This document shows positions 1-8,834 of a stretch of DNA of 64,000 nucleotides, piece by piece (the first letter of the stretch is position 1; every line of letters begins with the position of its first letter). The stretch is from Cytophagales bacterium (GTDB lineage: Bacteria > Bacteroidota > Bacteroidia > Cytophagales > JAAEPT01): assembly GCA_024232295.1 (NCBI GenBank), contig JAAEPT010000128.1, positions 62,001-126,000 of the forward strand. The letters run 5' to 3'. Below the pieces are notes generated by a model that was not told the origin of the DNA, ran no database searches, and saw only the letters and a list, made by a program, of their open reading frames with translations. The position numbers were made by a program, and so were the translations under genes.

Positions 1-540
1 ATGGCAACATTAACACAAATTTCAGTACCTACCAAAGAACAAGTAAACGCAGAGAGTCAAGCAATTTTTGACCAACTAGAAGGACAATTAGGAATGGTTC
101 CTAATCTTTATGCAACCATTGGATATTCTAGCAATGCATTAGGTAGTTTCTTAGCTTTTTCTGGAAATGCAGGAAAAGATACTTTCTCTAACAAAGAAAT
201 TGAAGCAATCAAATTAGCGGTTTCTCAAGCAAATGATTGTACTTATTGTAAATCTGCTCACACAGCAATTGCAAAAATGAATGGATTTACTGAAGAGGAA
301 GCTGCTCAATTAAGAACTGCTACGATTGAAGATGAAAAATTAAATGTCTTAACAAATTTAGCAAAAGAAGTAGCAGAAAAAGCTGGACATGCAACAGATG
401 AAACTCGTGAGCGTTTCTTTGCTTTAGGTTATGATAAAAAAGCATTAATTGAATTTGTAAGTGTTGTAGTTTCTGTGACTTTCACAAACTATGTTCATGC
501 TCTTACAAAAGTATCAGTAGATTTCCCTGTTGTTGAATAA
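1..540 (+). CDS. AhpD-like carboxymuconolactone decarboxylase family protein
   Basis: A 179-residue protein of the AhpD/CMD fold. The redox motif C80-x2-C83-x3-H87 is present, as in AhpD alkylhydroperoxidase-like proteins, where the Cys pair reduces peroxides or is kept reduced by a partner. It has no signal peptide, so it is probably cytosolic. The frame opens exactly at the first base of the window with ATG, and the N-terminus looks natural for the family, but a longer upstream frame cannot be excluded. It is followed by a strong hairpin shared with the convergent cheB. The family assignment is secure; the physiological substrate is unknown. Confidence 0.85.
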   Translation: MATLTQISVPTKEQVNAESQAIFDQLEGQLGMVPNLYATIGYSSNALGSFLAFSGNAGKDTFSNKEIEAIKLAVSQANDCTYCKSAHTAIAKMNGFTEEEAAQLRTATIEDEKLNVLTNLAKEVAEKAGHATDETRERFFALGYDKKALIEFVSVVVSVTFTNYVHALTKVSVDFPVVE

Positions 541-583
541 TGAAAATCTTTTCTATTTAATTAGGTAGTTCTCTTAAATAGAT

Positions 584-613
584 AAGGGTCAGAAATTAAG
601 TTTTCTGACCCTT
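584..613. terminator. Bidirectional terminator between the AhpD-like gene and cheB
   Basis: A perfect 12-bp inverted repeat (584-595 and 602-613, arms AAGGGTCAGAAA / TTTCTGACCCTT) with a 6-nt loop lies between two convergent genes. A T-rich stretch follows on the plus strand. It ends 4 bases before the cheB stop codon and so probably serves both transcripts. Confidence 0.85.
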
Positions 614-617
614 TATT

Positions 618-1688
618 TTATAATTGATTCTTTTTTTCTAATACTTTAAAAACAGCCCGATGAATTTTATCTAAAGGTAATGTGTGATCAACTCCACCCG
701 CTTTAATAGCTTCTTTTGGCATTCCAAAAACAACTGAAGTTGCTTCATCTTGTGCAATGTTAACAGCTCCTGCTTGTTTCATCTCAACCATTCCCTTTGC
801 ACCATCATTTCCCATTCCCGTCATAATAACGCCAATAGCATTTTTACCTGCATACTTTGCTGTAGAGCGAAAAAGGACATCCACAGAAGGTCTGTGTCTA
901 TTTACCAAAGGACCATCTTTTATCTGAACATGATACCTAGCTCCGCTCCTTTTGAGCAACATGTGTTTATTTCCTGGACAAATTAATGCTTGCCCTCTCA
1001 ATACACTATCACCATCCTTGGCTTCTTTTACAGTAATTGTACACAAACTATCTAATCGCTCGGCAAACTGTTGAGTAAACATCTCTGGCATATGTTGAAC
1101 AATCACAATACCTGGACAATCTAGTGGCATATTCTCCAAAAATGCACGCAAAGCTTCGGTCCCTCCAGTAGATGCTCCTATTGAGATTACCTTATCAGTA
1201 GTATCCAAACTACTTAATGAAGTAGTTGTCACCACTTTTGAATCTTGAGAAATTTGTTTTCGTGTAAATGACTTTCTTGTTAGCTTAGCACTAGCTGCTG
1301 CCTTTACTTTATCACAAAGAGAAATACTAGCTTCTTCCAAGTCTTTCTTGGTACTCACAGCTGATTTTGTGTATAAATCTACAGCTCCATATTCTAGAGC
1401 TTTCAAAGCTATTTGTGAACCTTTTAAAGTTAAACTAGAAATAATAACTACAGGAATGGGATGCTGAGACATAATCTTTCTCAAAAAAGTTAACCCATCC
1501 ATACGAGGCATTTCAATATCTAGCGTGATAACATCAGGTACTTGTGTACGAAGTACTTCTGCTGCAATAAAAGGGTCAGATGCTGTACCAATTACTTCAA
1601 TCTGTTCATCTGACTGTAGAATATTCGTTAATGTTTCTCTAACCAAAGCAGAATCATCAACGACCAAAACTCGAATTTTCTTTGTCAT
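618..1688 (-). CDS. cheB: CheB, protein-glutamate methylesterase/deamidase
   Basis: A 356-residue chemotaxis adaptation enzyme that removes methyl groups from receptor glutamates. The receiver domain (about 1-125) has the acidic pair D11/D12 and phospho-acceptor D57 in [11 protein letters not shown]. After a Ser/Thr/Lys-rich linker, the esterase domain (about 165-350) carries the triad S173 (IGASTGG), H199 (VQHMPE) and D295 ([11 protein letters not shown]). It lies on the minus strand downstream of hemH and about 5 kb from the main chemotaxis operon, which has cheR and cheD but no cheB. It is therefore the likely partner of that CheR. Both domains look intact. Confidence 0.95.
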   Translation of the reverse strand: MTKKIRVLVVDDSALVRETLTNILQSDEQIEVIGTASDPFIAAEVLRTQVPDVITLDIEMPRMDGLTFLRKIMSQHPIPVVIISSLTLKGSQIALKALEYGAVDLYTKSAVSTKKDLEEASISLCDKVKAAASAKLTRKSFTRKQISQDSKVVTTTSLSSLDTTDKVISIGASTGGTEALRAFLENMPLDCPGIVIVQHMPEMFTQQFAERLDSLCTITVKEAKDGDSVLRGQALICPGNKHMLLKRSGARYHVQIKDGPLVNRHRPSVDVLFRSTAKYAGKNAIGVIMTGMGNDGAKGMVEMKQAGAVNIAQDEATSVVFGMPKEAIKAGGVDHTLPLDKIHRAVFKVLEKKNQL

Positions 1689-1765
1689 AAACTGTGTGTC
1701 GTATAAAAAGTGTGATTAATTTAAGGATGTCCCTACTATGGTACGGCTAACAAGACACTATGTTA

Positions 1766-2794
1766 CTAACAATTCTCTAAAACGATATCTTGTAGACACT
1801 GAATCCAAGATTCATTAGAATTTAGACTATCTACCAATTGCCATTTTTCACCACCCAATTCTAGGAATTCATCACGATATTCTTCCCCTACTTCTATAGT
1901 TGTTTCCAAACAATCAGAAACAAATGCTGGAGAAAAAGCTAATACCTTCTTTTTTCCTTTTTCTACAAGTTGATGAATAACATCTTCTGTATAAGGTTGA
2001 ATCCAAGGATCTTTACCCAATCGTGATTGGAAACAAACTGTATAATCTTCCTCTTTTATCCCCAATGCAGTTGTCAATAGACGAGTTGTCTCAAAGCATT
2101 GTGCACGATAACAATATTGATTCTTAGAATGGTAAGTAGAGCAACATTTTTCACTCAACTGGCAATAATTTGCACATGAACCTTTCTTAATTTGCCTTTC
2201 AGGTAATCCATGATATGAAAAGACATAATGATGATAAGTATCCTCTTCCAAATAAGGCTTGGCAACATCTATCCAAGCATTAATGAAAGAAGGATGTTCC
2301 AAAAATTGATTCACTACATTCATTGTAGGAATGATTTGCCACTTATTCACTTCTTCATATACTTTCTGTACAGAAGAACCAGTAGTTGCAGAAGCATATT
2401 GTGGGTACAAAGGAACCACAATCAATTTGTCAATTCCTTGATCTTTAAACTTATCTAAGGCTGTTCTAATACTTGGACTTTGATAACGCATTCCAAGACT
2501 TACAATGAAATCTTTGCCCAACTTTTCTTGTAAAAGCTTTTCTGTAGCAAGACCATGTATCAACAAAGGAGAACCTTCATCTGTCCAAACTTTTTGATAT
2601 TCTTTAGCAGACTTTGGAGAACGAAAGGGTGCAATAATCCCATTAACTAACAAAAAACGAGGAAGAGAAGGAATATCAATCACTCTCTCATCCATCAAAA
2701 ATTCACGTAAATATTTACGAACATCTTTTGTTTTAGGACTATCAGGAGTTCCCAAATTCACCAAAAGAACACCTGTTTTTTTGCTTTTTGCCAT
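1766..2794 (-). CDS. hemH: Ferrochelatase
   Basis: A 342-residue enzyme that inserts Fe2+ into protoporphyrin IX in the last step of heme synthesis. The N-terminal LLVNLGTPDSP, the catalytic H195 in FSYHGLPERQ, and SPAFVSDCLETTIE near the C-terminus (catalytic Glu region) are all present. A Cys-rich segment just after the active-site His (C207, C211, C217, C218, C228, C233) resembles the place where some bacterial ferrochelatases bind a [2Fe-2S] cluster, but I cannot assign ligands. The gene starts 14 bases after the antiporter gene and is followed 77 bases later by cheB, so the three may be cotranscribed. Heme made here would feed the c-type cytochromes implied by the ccm genes at the window end. 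Confidence 0.95.
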   Translation of the reverse strand: MAKSKKTGVLLVNLGTPDSPKTKDVRKYLREFLMDERVIDIPSLPRFLLVNGIIAPFRSPKSAKEYQKVWTDEGSPLLIHGLATEKLLQEKLGKDFIVSLGMRYQSPSIRTALDKFKDQGIDKLIVVPLYPQYASATTGSSVQKVYEEVNKWQIIPTMNVVNQFLEHPSFINAWIDVAKPYLEEDTYHHYVFSYHGLPERQIKKGSCANYCQLSEKCCSTYHSKNQYCYRAQCFETTRLLTTALGIKEEDYTVCFQSRLGKDPWIQPYTEDVIHQLVEKGKKKVLAFSPAFVSDCLETTIEVGEEYRDEFLELGGEKWQLVDSLNSNESWIQCLQDIVLENC

Positions 2795-2808
2795 TAGTAA
2801 TAAACAAC

Positions 2809-4617
2809 TTATTTATTGATATAAACAAGCTCAAAATCTTCAAAGGAAGGATGAGCACTAGAATACAAAGAATAATTACCTTTGTTATCTACTAAGAACA
2901 AAGGGACTACTTTTGTTTTATTATCTTTCAAATAACTTGTTAACTTCTCCTTATTATCGAATTTCATTCGCTTAATTTCAGGCTCTGTTCGTATAATTTG
3001 TGTTAATTCTACAAAATCAACTCGCCCTCTAAAAACAATATTAGGAGATAATGTCAAATTACTTCCCCACTCTTTTTCTTTGGTAGAAGCTAAACGATAA
3101 GTATTTTCTTTACCAAACTCAGGAGCTAGTATTTTGCAAGCTAATAAATTAACTTCCTCACTGATATTTACTGATATTACTTGACCATACTCTGTTAAAT
3201 CGGCATCTTCTAAATCAGAATCAATCAATAAACTTCCTTCATAATGAGGGATCTGTTGAAATTTAGCTTCTTTCAATAATCTTTCATCTGTATCTGTCAA
3301 TAATACAGGAACACCTTGTTTGTGAAGATAACCTGCTAAAAAACGTGCAACCTCATTTGCTCCTACAAATGCAACTCCTTGAGGATGATTCTTCAATACT
3401 CCTAATTTTTTTGCAACTGCCTTTGCTGTAGCTCCTTGGATAACTACTGTCCCTACAATAATCAAGAAAGTTAGTGGTAATAATGTATTTGCATGCTCTA
3501 TCTCTATTAGTGTTAATCCTCCAATATTAGCAGTTGGATCGGTTAATCTTAATGTAAAAATAGATGCTACTCCTGCTGATACAATTCCTCTTGGACTAAT
3601 CCATGAAATAAATAGCTTTTCTTTGAGTGTTAAGTTTGACTTTATTGTACTAACAAAAATAGAAAGAGGTCTTAGCACAAAAACCACAACAGCAAAAACA
3701 ACTAAACTTTCAACTCCTAAATGTTGAAGATCAGAAACATTAATTCGAGAAGACAACATAATGAAAAGTACAGAAATCAAGATTACTGTAATATCTTCCT
3801 TAAAATGAATAATCGACTTCATTTCTGTTGACTTATTATTAGATAAAATCATACCTAATAATGTTACTGCCAATAATCCAGATTCTGGATGTAATAAATC
3901 AGAAACTGCGAATGAAACTATTGCTAAACCTAAAATAATTACATTTCTCAAATAAGCTGGAATCAGCTCTCTTTTCATTAAAAAGCTGATTAACAAGGCC
4001 ATTCCCAAACCTGTTGCTCCTCCTGATAATACTGTCAAAGAAAACCCATGTAAAGCATGCATGGTGATATTACCATGATCTGAAATAATAAACTCGTATA
4101 ATAAAATAGCAATAAATGCCCCTAGTGGATCAATCAAAACTCCCTCCCATTTCAAGATAGTGCTAATTTTATGATTGGGACGAACGTTACTAAGAATTGG
4201 ACGAATTACAGTAGGACCTGTAACAATAACTAAGGAACCGAATAGTAAAGCAATTTTCCATTCAATATCCATTAGATAATGAACGGCACAGGTTGCTCCT
4301 ACAAGGGTAATGATAGAACCTATTAAAATGATGTTACGAATCGCAACACCTAGTTCTTTAACTTCTTTATACTTAAGAGATAATCCTCCTTCAAATAAAA
4401 TGATACCAACTGCTAATGAGACAAAATCAAATAATAGATGTCCTTGAAAGATGTGGTCTGTGTTGATTAATTTACTGCCATCAGCCGTGAAATAAGTCGC
4501 TATAGGACCTACTAATAAACCGATTACAATAAGTGGCAAAATCGCTGGAGTTTTAATTTTCCAAGCAAGCCATTGTGCCAAAACACCTAAGATTAAAATT
4601 CCGGCTAATTCAATCAT
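2809..4617 (-). CDS. CPA-type Na+(K+)/H+ antiporter with C-terminal RCK (TrkA-N) domain
   Basis: A 602-residue membrane protein. Residues 1 to about 405 are hydrophobic, with roughly 12-13 membrane segments and a GVLIDPLGA motif like the ion-binding Asp region of NhaP/CPA1 exchangers. Residues about 410-530 form a Rossmann-like RCK domain (GANEVARFLAGYL, then LLTDTD), which usually senses nucleotides or ions and gates transport. A short C-terminal domain follows. It probably exports Na+ or K+ in exchange for protons across the inner membrane; the ion is not readable from the sequence. It is the first gene of a minus-strand group with hemH and cheB, divergent from glyS. Confidence 0.88.
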   Translation of the reverse strand: MIELAGILILGVLAQWLAWKIKTPAILPLIVIGLLVGPIATYFTADGSKLINTDHIFQGHLLFDFVSLAVGIILFEGGLSLKYKEVKELGVAIRNIILIGSIITLVGATCAVHYLMDIEWKIALLFGSLVIVTGPTVIRPILSNVRPNHKISTILKWEGVLIDPLGAFIAILLYEFIISDHGNITMHALHGFSLTVLSGGATGLGMALLISFLMKRELIPAYLRNVIILGLAIVSFAVSDLLHPESGLLAVTLLGMILSNNKSTEMKSIIHFKEDITVILISVLFIMLSSRINVSDLQHLGVESLVVFAVVVFVLRPLSIFVSTIKSNLTLKEKLFISWISPRGIVSAGVASIFTLRLTDPTANIGGLTLIEIEHANTLLPLTFLIIVGTVVIQGATAKAVAKKLGVLKNHPQGVAFVGANEVARFLAGYLHKQGVPVLLTDTDERLLKEAKFQQIPHYEGSLLIDSDLEDADLTEYGQVISVNISEEVNLLACKILAPEFGKENTYRLASTKEKEWGSNLTLSPNIVFRGRVDFVELTQIIRTEPEIKRMKFDNKEKLTSYLKDNKTKVVPLFLVDNKGNYSLYSSAHPSFEDFELVYINK

Positions 4618-4695
4618 ATTTTAAAAAAACATGGTCTGGGGGTAATTGTTAGGTCAAAGTACGACTTTTTTTCTAAAAATTCTAAGACAATTTGT

Positions 4696-4727
4696 TTTGC
4701 AATTGTATTATAATCTCTATTTCTTTG
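4696..4727 (+). promoter_or_regulatory. Candidate Bacteroidota-type promoter of glyS
   Basis: TTTG (4696-4699) is followed after 20 bases by TTTCTTTG (4720-4727). This fits the Bacteroidota pattern TTTG-N19-21-TAnnTTTG with one mismatch in the -7 box. Transcription would start near 4734, about 45 bases before the glyS ATG. Confidence 0.45.
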
Positions 4728-4778
4728 AAAAAAGTTATGACTAACAAAGTTTGAGATAAAATTTTATAAAGGAAAGCA

Positions 4779-6260
4779 ATGGCTTCAAAAAATAAAAAAA
4801 CACAAGAGGATAATCCTTTGAAAAATGTAATTGCTCATGCCAAAGAGTATGGATTTATTTTTCAATCAAGTGAAGTATATGACGGTTTACAAGCTGTTTA
4901 TGATTATGGGCAGTATGGTGTAGAACTAAAGAATAATATCAAGAAATTATGGTGGCAAAGCATGGTTCAACTAAATGATAATATCGTTGGGGTTGATTCT
5001 GCTATTTTTATGCATCCCACTGTATGGAAAGCTTCAGGTCACGTAGATGGATTTAGTGATCCATTAGTAGACAATAAAGATTCTCAAAAACGTTATCGTG
5101 CTGATGTATTGGTAGAAGATAAGGCTGCTGAATACGTAAAAGCTGGTGAACCAGAAAAAGGAAAAGCTTTAGAACAAAAATTAGGAGCATTATTAGAAGC
5201 TGAAGATTTGGAAGCGGTTCGTCAATTGATCATTGATGAAGAAATTGTTTGCCCTGTATCTGGGACGGATAACTGGACTGATGTACGTCAATTCAACTTA
5301 ATGTTCTCAACTGAAGTTGGTTCTGTGGCTGATGAATCAAGTACTATTTACTTACGTCCAGAAACAGCACAGGGTATTTTTGTAAACTTCTTGAATGTTC
5401 AAAAAACAGGAAGAATGAAGATTCCTTTTGGTATTGCACAAATTGGCAAAGCTTTCCGTAATGAAATTGTTGCTCGTCAATTTACTTTCAGAATGAGAGA
5501 GTTTGAGCAAATGGAAATGCAATTTTTTGTACGCCCTGGTACTGAAATGGAATGGTATGAGCAATGGAAAGAAACTCGTATGAAATGGCACAAAGCTTTA
5601 GGTTTAGATGCTGAAAAATTACAATACCATGACCACGAAAAATTAGCTCACTATGCTAATGCTGCTGTAGATATTGAGTATGAATTCCCGTTTGGATTTA
5701 AAGAAATTGAAGGAATTCACTCACGTTCTGATTTTGACCTAACTCAACATCAAGAGTTCTCTAAAAAGAAACAACAATACTTTGATGATGAAGTAAAGCA
5801 AAACTATGTTCCTTATGTGGTAGAAACATCTGTAGGTGCTGACCGTTCTTTCTTAGCAACTTTCTGTAATGCTTTGACAACAGAGACAGTAGGAGAAGGT
5901 GAAAAACAAAAAGAAAGAACATTCTTAAAGCTACACCCTGCTATTGCTCCTGTAAAAGCTGCAATTCTTCCATTAAATAAAAAAGATGGTTTACCTGAAA
6001 TTGCTCAAGAAATCTTTGAAGACCTAAAGTATGATTTCAATTGTATTTATGAAGAAAAACAAACAATTGGAAAACGTTATACTCGTCAAGATTTAATTGG
6101 TACTCCTTTTTGTATTGCAATTGATTACCAAACATTAGAAGACCAAACAGTAACAATTCGTCATCGTGATACTATGGAACAAGAAAGAGTTCACAAAGAT
6201 GAATTAGCTGGAATCATTGGGAATGCAGTGTCTTTCAAAAACATCTTCAAACAATTATAA
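4779..6260 (+). CDS. glyS: Glycyl-tRNA synthetase, single-chain (homodimeric) type
   Basis: A 493-residue class II synthetase that charges tRNA-Gly. It is the one-subunit (alpha2) form used by Bacteroidota, not the alpha/beta form of E. coli. YLRPETAQGIFVNF and AQIGKAFRNEI (class II motif 2) lie near residues 188-230, followed by a REFEQMEMQFF segment, and the C-terminal anticodon-binding domain occupies roughly residues 390-493. The ATG at 4779 gives a normal N-terminus. The gene stands alone, with its own promoter candidate and a strong terminator at 6270-6303. Confidence 0.95.
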   Translation: MASKNKKTQEDNPLKNVIAHAKEYGFIFQSSEVYDGLQAVYDYGQYGVELKNNIKKLWWQSMVQLNDNIVGVDSAIFMHPTVWKASGHVDGFSDPLVDNKDSQKRYRADVLVEDKAAEYVKAGEPEKGKALEQKLGALLEAEDLEAVRQLIIDEEIVCPVSGTDNWTDVRQFNLMFSTEVGSVADESSTIYLRPETAQGIFVNFLNVQKTGRMKIPFGIAQIGKAFRNEIVARQFTFRMREFEQMEMQFFVRPGTEMEWYEQWKETRMKWHKALGLDAEKLQYHDHEKLAHYANAAVDIEYEFPFGFKEIEGIHSRSDFDLTQHQEFSKKKQQYFDDEVKQNYVPYVVETSVGADRSFLATFCNALTTETVGEGEKQKERTFLKLHPAIAPVKAAILPLNKKDGLPEIAQEIFEDLKYDFNCIYEEKQTIGKRYTRQDLIGTPFCIAIDYQTLEDQTVTIRHRDTMEQERVHKDELAGIIGNAVSFKNIFKQL

Positions 6261-6269
6261 AAAAAACTC

Positions 6270-6303
6270 AAAAAGCCATCTTAGAGATTAAGATGGCTTT
6301 TTT
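6270..6303. terminator. Bidirectional terminator overlapping the 3' end of the convergent gene
   Basis: A perfect 14-bp stem (6270-6283 with 6289-6302, loop GAGAT) with A/T runs on both flanks ends glyS. The last codons of the convergent gene at 6288-6791 (Lys-Pro-Ser-stop) are read from inside the right arm, so the same hairpin is both terminator and coding sequence. Confidence 0.85.
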
Positions 6304-6791
6304 ACATAATTACTCAACCCTATCCCCAATTTTTTGGGTTTGACTTGTCCTTTATCTATCTTCTTGACAAGATATTTACATGCCTTTTTTAAGTCGTATT
6401 GAAAGTCCTCTGCTATAAAAACTACTGTATTGTCCTTTTTTTCTAGATGTACCATACCATCTTCCACTTCTTCCCTTGTTGTTAGGATAATTGCATTACT
6501 TGGCATGAAAAGGTGTGACATATTACAACGAAAATTCTCATATAACCAACCCTTGTAATTTAACCTCTGATAACGAACATCAAACAATGCCTTAATTGCT
6601 AAATCAAACCGTTTTCGTGATTGATTCTTAGCTCGAAAAGGCTTATCATCCAATACAGCACCTAATATTTCTATTGCTTGTGCAATTAATACAAAAGAAA
6701 AATAACCAAATTCATTTTTATTTAGTCTTTCAATCTCGTTCACAAAGTAATGCTGAACAAAATACTTTAATTCTTCTAACTCTTTATTCAT
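6288..6791 (-). CDS. Small helical protein with a HEPN-like R-x4-H motif, function unknown
   Basis: A 167-residue soluble protein, apparently mostly alpha-helical in its first 100 residues, with no signal peptide. Helical segments (FSFVLIAQAIEILGAVLDD; RFDLAIKALFDVRY) are followed by LYENFRCNMSHLF, where R88-x4-H93 matches the spacing of the HEPN nuclease/RNA-binding motif R-x4-6-H. That resemblance rests on one short motif and the helical layout, so it is an inference. The C-terminus is Lys-rich. It is a single gene facing glyS, with its stop inside the shared terminator. No toxin-antitoxin partner is next to it. Confidence 0.7.
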   Translation of the reverse strand: MNKELEELKYFVQHYFVNEIERLNKNEFGYFSFVLIAQAIEILGAVLDDKPFRAKNQSRKRFDLAIKALFDVRYQRLNYKGWLYENFRCNMSHLFMPSNAIILTTREEVEDGMVHLEKKDNTVVFIAEDFQYDLKKACKYLVKKIDKGQVKPKKLGIGLSNYVKKPS

Positions 6792-6926
6792 TTAATACTA
6801 AACTTTTATTGTAAAAAAGCTTCCTATTTCAATCTTTTTACTATCTTCGTATATAAGGGTATTCATAATACAAGAGGAACTTTCTACCTCTAATTACTCT
6901 AAATATACAATTAAAAACTAAACTTT

Positions 6927-8813
6927 TTGATTTTGGCTTTATTAGACATTAATTCTCTTAAAAAGGGACACTTGAGTCCAATCATTAAGATTCTATACAT
7001 TGTTATTGCTATTTTATTTGTGGCAACTTATGGCGTCAATGAGTATTTCCACAAAGAATCACAAATGATTGATAAAAGAATCAAGGTATTGGATTATCAA
7101 GCAGCTCTTATAAGAACTGTTACACTTGATAATTTTTCAGAAGAATCTTCTGCTGCTCCAAAATTTCTTTCTACCATAAAAGCTTTAAGTGAAGGAGATA
7201 GAACAATACAATTACAAGTTGCAATTGTTGAAGACCTTGCTCCTGAAACTGATAAATATAATGAACAAATCATTAGAGATATTGATAATAAATGGGATTT
7301 TTTCACAAGAGCATATCACTATTATGATCCAAGAGTACTTGATCGGAAAAAACAGGTAAATTTAGATAGAATCCTTAATGAAATTTCAAGATTACAAGGT
7401 GGATATTTTTCTAATTTAAAAAAGCAGAAAAAATTAATTTCAGTTAGAAAAAATGCGTGGATATCTATTCTTGGAGTTTTCTTAATTATCACTTTTGGAA
7501 TTGTATATTACTTACAAAATGTGATTAAGAAAGGAATATCAAATGTTAACCTATTATTAGAAATGATGGCTCATGGACAACTATCATCTCTAAGAAAAGA
7601 AGGTTCTATTAAAGATTTTGAAACAACCTATAAGTCTTTACGTGAAGTCTCTGATAAGCAAAAAGAAATTTCTACCGCATTAGAAAAAATTGGAGAAGGA
7701 GATTTCTCAATAGAATTGAATAGTAGGGAAAATGATTTGTTAGGAGAGTCAGTTCTTACAATGAAGGATAAACTTCATAAGTTTTTCGAAGAAGATAAGC
7801 GTAAAACTCATATCAGTTCTTGGACAAACAAAGGGTTAGCATTATTTGGAGAAATTATGCGTAATACTACTGAGTCACTAGATATGTTGGCTGGGGAGAT
7901 AAACCAAAAGTTAGTTAAATATATGGAGGCTAACCAAGGTGCTATCTACATATTGGAAAAACATGAAGAAAAAGGAGATATCCTACAATTAGTTTCTGCG
8001 TATGCTTGGGAACGTAAGAAATTTTTAGAAAAAGAAATTGAAGTTGGAGAAGGAATTATTGGACAGGTATTGTTGGAAAAAGAAACAACATACCTAACGG
8101 ATGTACCAAATAATTTTGTGAATATCACTTCTGGTCTTGGAGAAGCAAACCCTCGCTCCATTCTTATCGTACCGATAAAAGTTAATGATGATATATATGG
8201 AGTAATTGAAATTGCTTCTTTCAAAATTTTTGAAAGCTATGAGATAGAACTTGTAGAAAAAGTAGGTGAGAGCATTGCTTCTGTAATTGGTAATATTAGA
8301 ACAAATGAAGAAACAAAAGTTCTTTTAAGAGACTCTCAACTTCTTACAGAACAATTAAGGACTCAAGAAGAAGAGTTATTACAAAATACAGAGGAGTTAC
8401 AAGCTACTCAGGAAAACATTAATCAAAAACTAGAGATTATTGATTTTCAAAGACAAAAAAATGAAGCAATACTAGAAGCTTCTGCCGATGGTTTAATTAC
8501 TTTTAATCAAAATGGGCAGATAGAACTATTCAATAAAGCTGCAGAAGACATTTGGCAAACATCAAGAGATGAAGTTATTGGTCAATCTATAACCAAACTT
8601 ATGCCTTTACAAATTGATCTTTCTGTTGAAGGAAGTGCAGTTTACTTTGCTCAAGATGAACAAAAAATTGCATTGGATGTTCGAACAGAGGTTTCTGTTG
8701 ATGATAGTTTCGGAAATGAAGTACCTGTGCTAATTACCATTTCTAAATCTAAGATTGGAGATGAAATGTACTTCGCTTTATTTGTTCAAAGTATTGCAGT
8801 AGAATTATTTTAA
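6927..8813 (+). CDS. Membrane-bound GAF/PAS sensor protein without an output domain, first gene of the chemotaxis operon
   Basis: A 628-residue protein. TM1 lies near 18-36, an extracytoplasmic helical region at 40-175, TM2 at 176-197, a HAMP-like linker at about 198-290, a GAF domain at about 310-457 (GEGIIGQVLLEKE), a Glu/Gln-rich coiled coil at 458-512 and a PAS domain at about 512-620 (ASADGLITFNQNGQIELFN). No kinase, GGDEF or receptor signalling domain follows. The protein stops right after PAS with the tail IAVELF. The frame starts at TTG 6927; TTG 6933 is possible, and no ATG fits. It leads an operon running to cheD, with the next gene 21 bases downstream. It may feed a signal into CheA or CheW by protein contact, but this is inference. 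Confidence 0.82.
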   Translation: MILALLDINSLKKGHLSPIIKILYIVIAILFVATYGVNEYFHKESQMIDKRIKVLDYQAALIRTVTLDNFSEESSAAPKFLSTIKALSEGDRTIQLQVAIVEDLAPETDKYNEQIIRDIDNKWDFFTRAYHYYDPRVLDRKKQVNLDRILNEISRLQGGYFSNLKKQKKLISVRKNAWISILGVFLIITFGIVYYLQNVIKKGISNVNLLLEMMAHGQLSSLRKEGSIKDFETTYKSLREVSDKQKEISTALEKIGEGDFSIELNSRENDLLGESVLTMKDKLHKFFEEDKRKTHISSWTNKGLALFGEIMRNTTESLDMLAGEINQKLVKYMEANQGAIYILEKHEEKGDILQLVSAYAWERKKFLEKEIEVGEGIIGQVLLEKETTYLTDVPNNFVNITSGLGEANPRSILIVPIKVNDDIYGVIEIASFKIFESYEIELVEKVGESIASVIGNIRTNEETKVLLRDSQLLTEQLRTQEEELLQNTEELQATQENINQKLEIIDFQRQKNEAILEASADGLITFNQNGQIELFNKAAEDIWQTSRDEVIGQSITKLMPLQIDLSVEGSAVYFAQDEQKIALDVRTEVSVDDSFGNEVPVLITISKSKIGDEMYFALFVQSIAVELF

Positions 8814-8834
8814 AATTATTTGAAGGTTAGTTAT

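Noticed and set aside
750-986. Plus-strand open frame of 78 codons antisense to cheB
   Set aside because: It lies wholly inside the well-supported cheB gene, has a low-complexity His/Ser/Asn product and no promoter or family resemblance.
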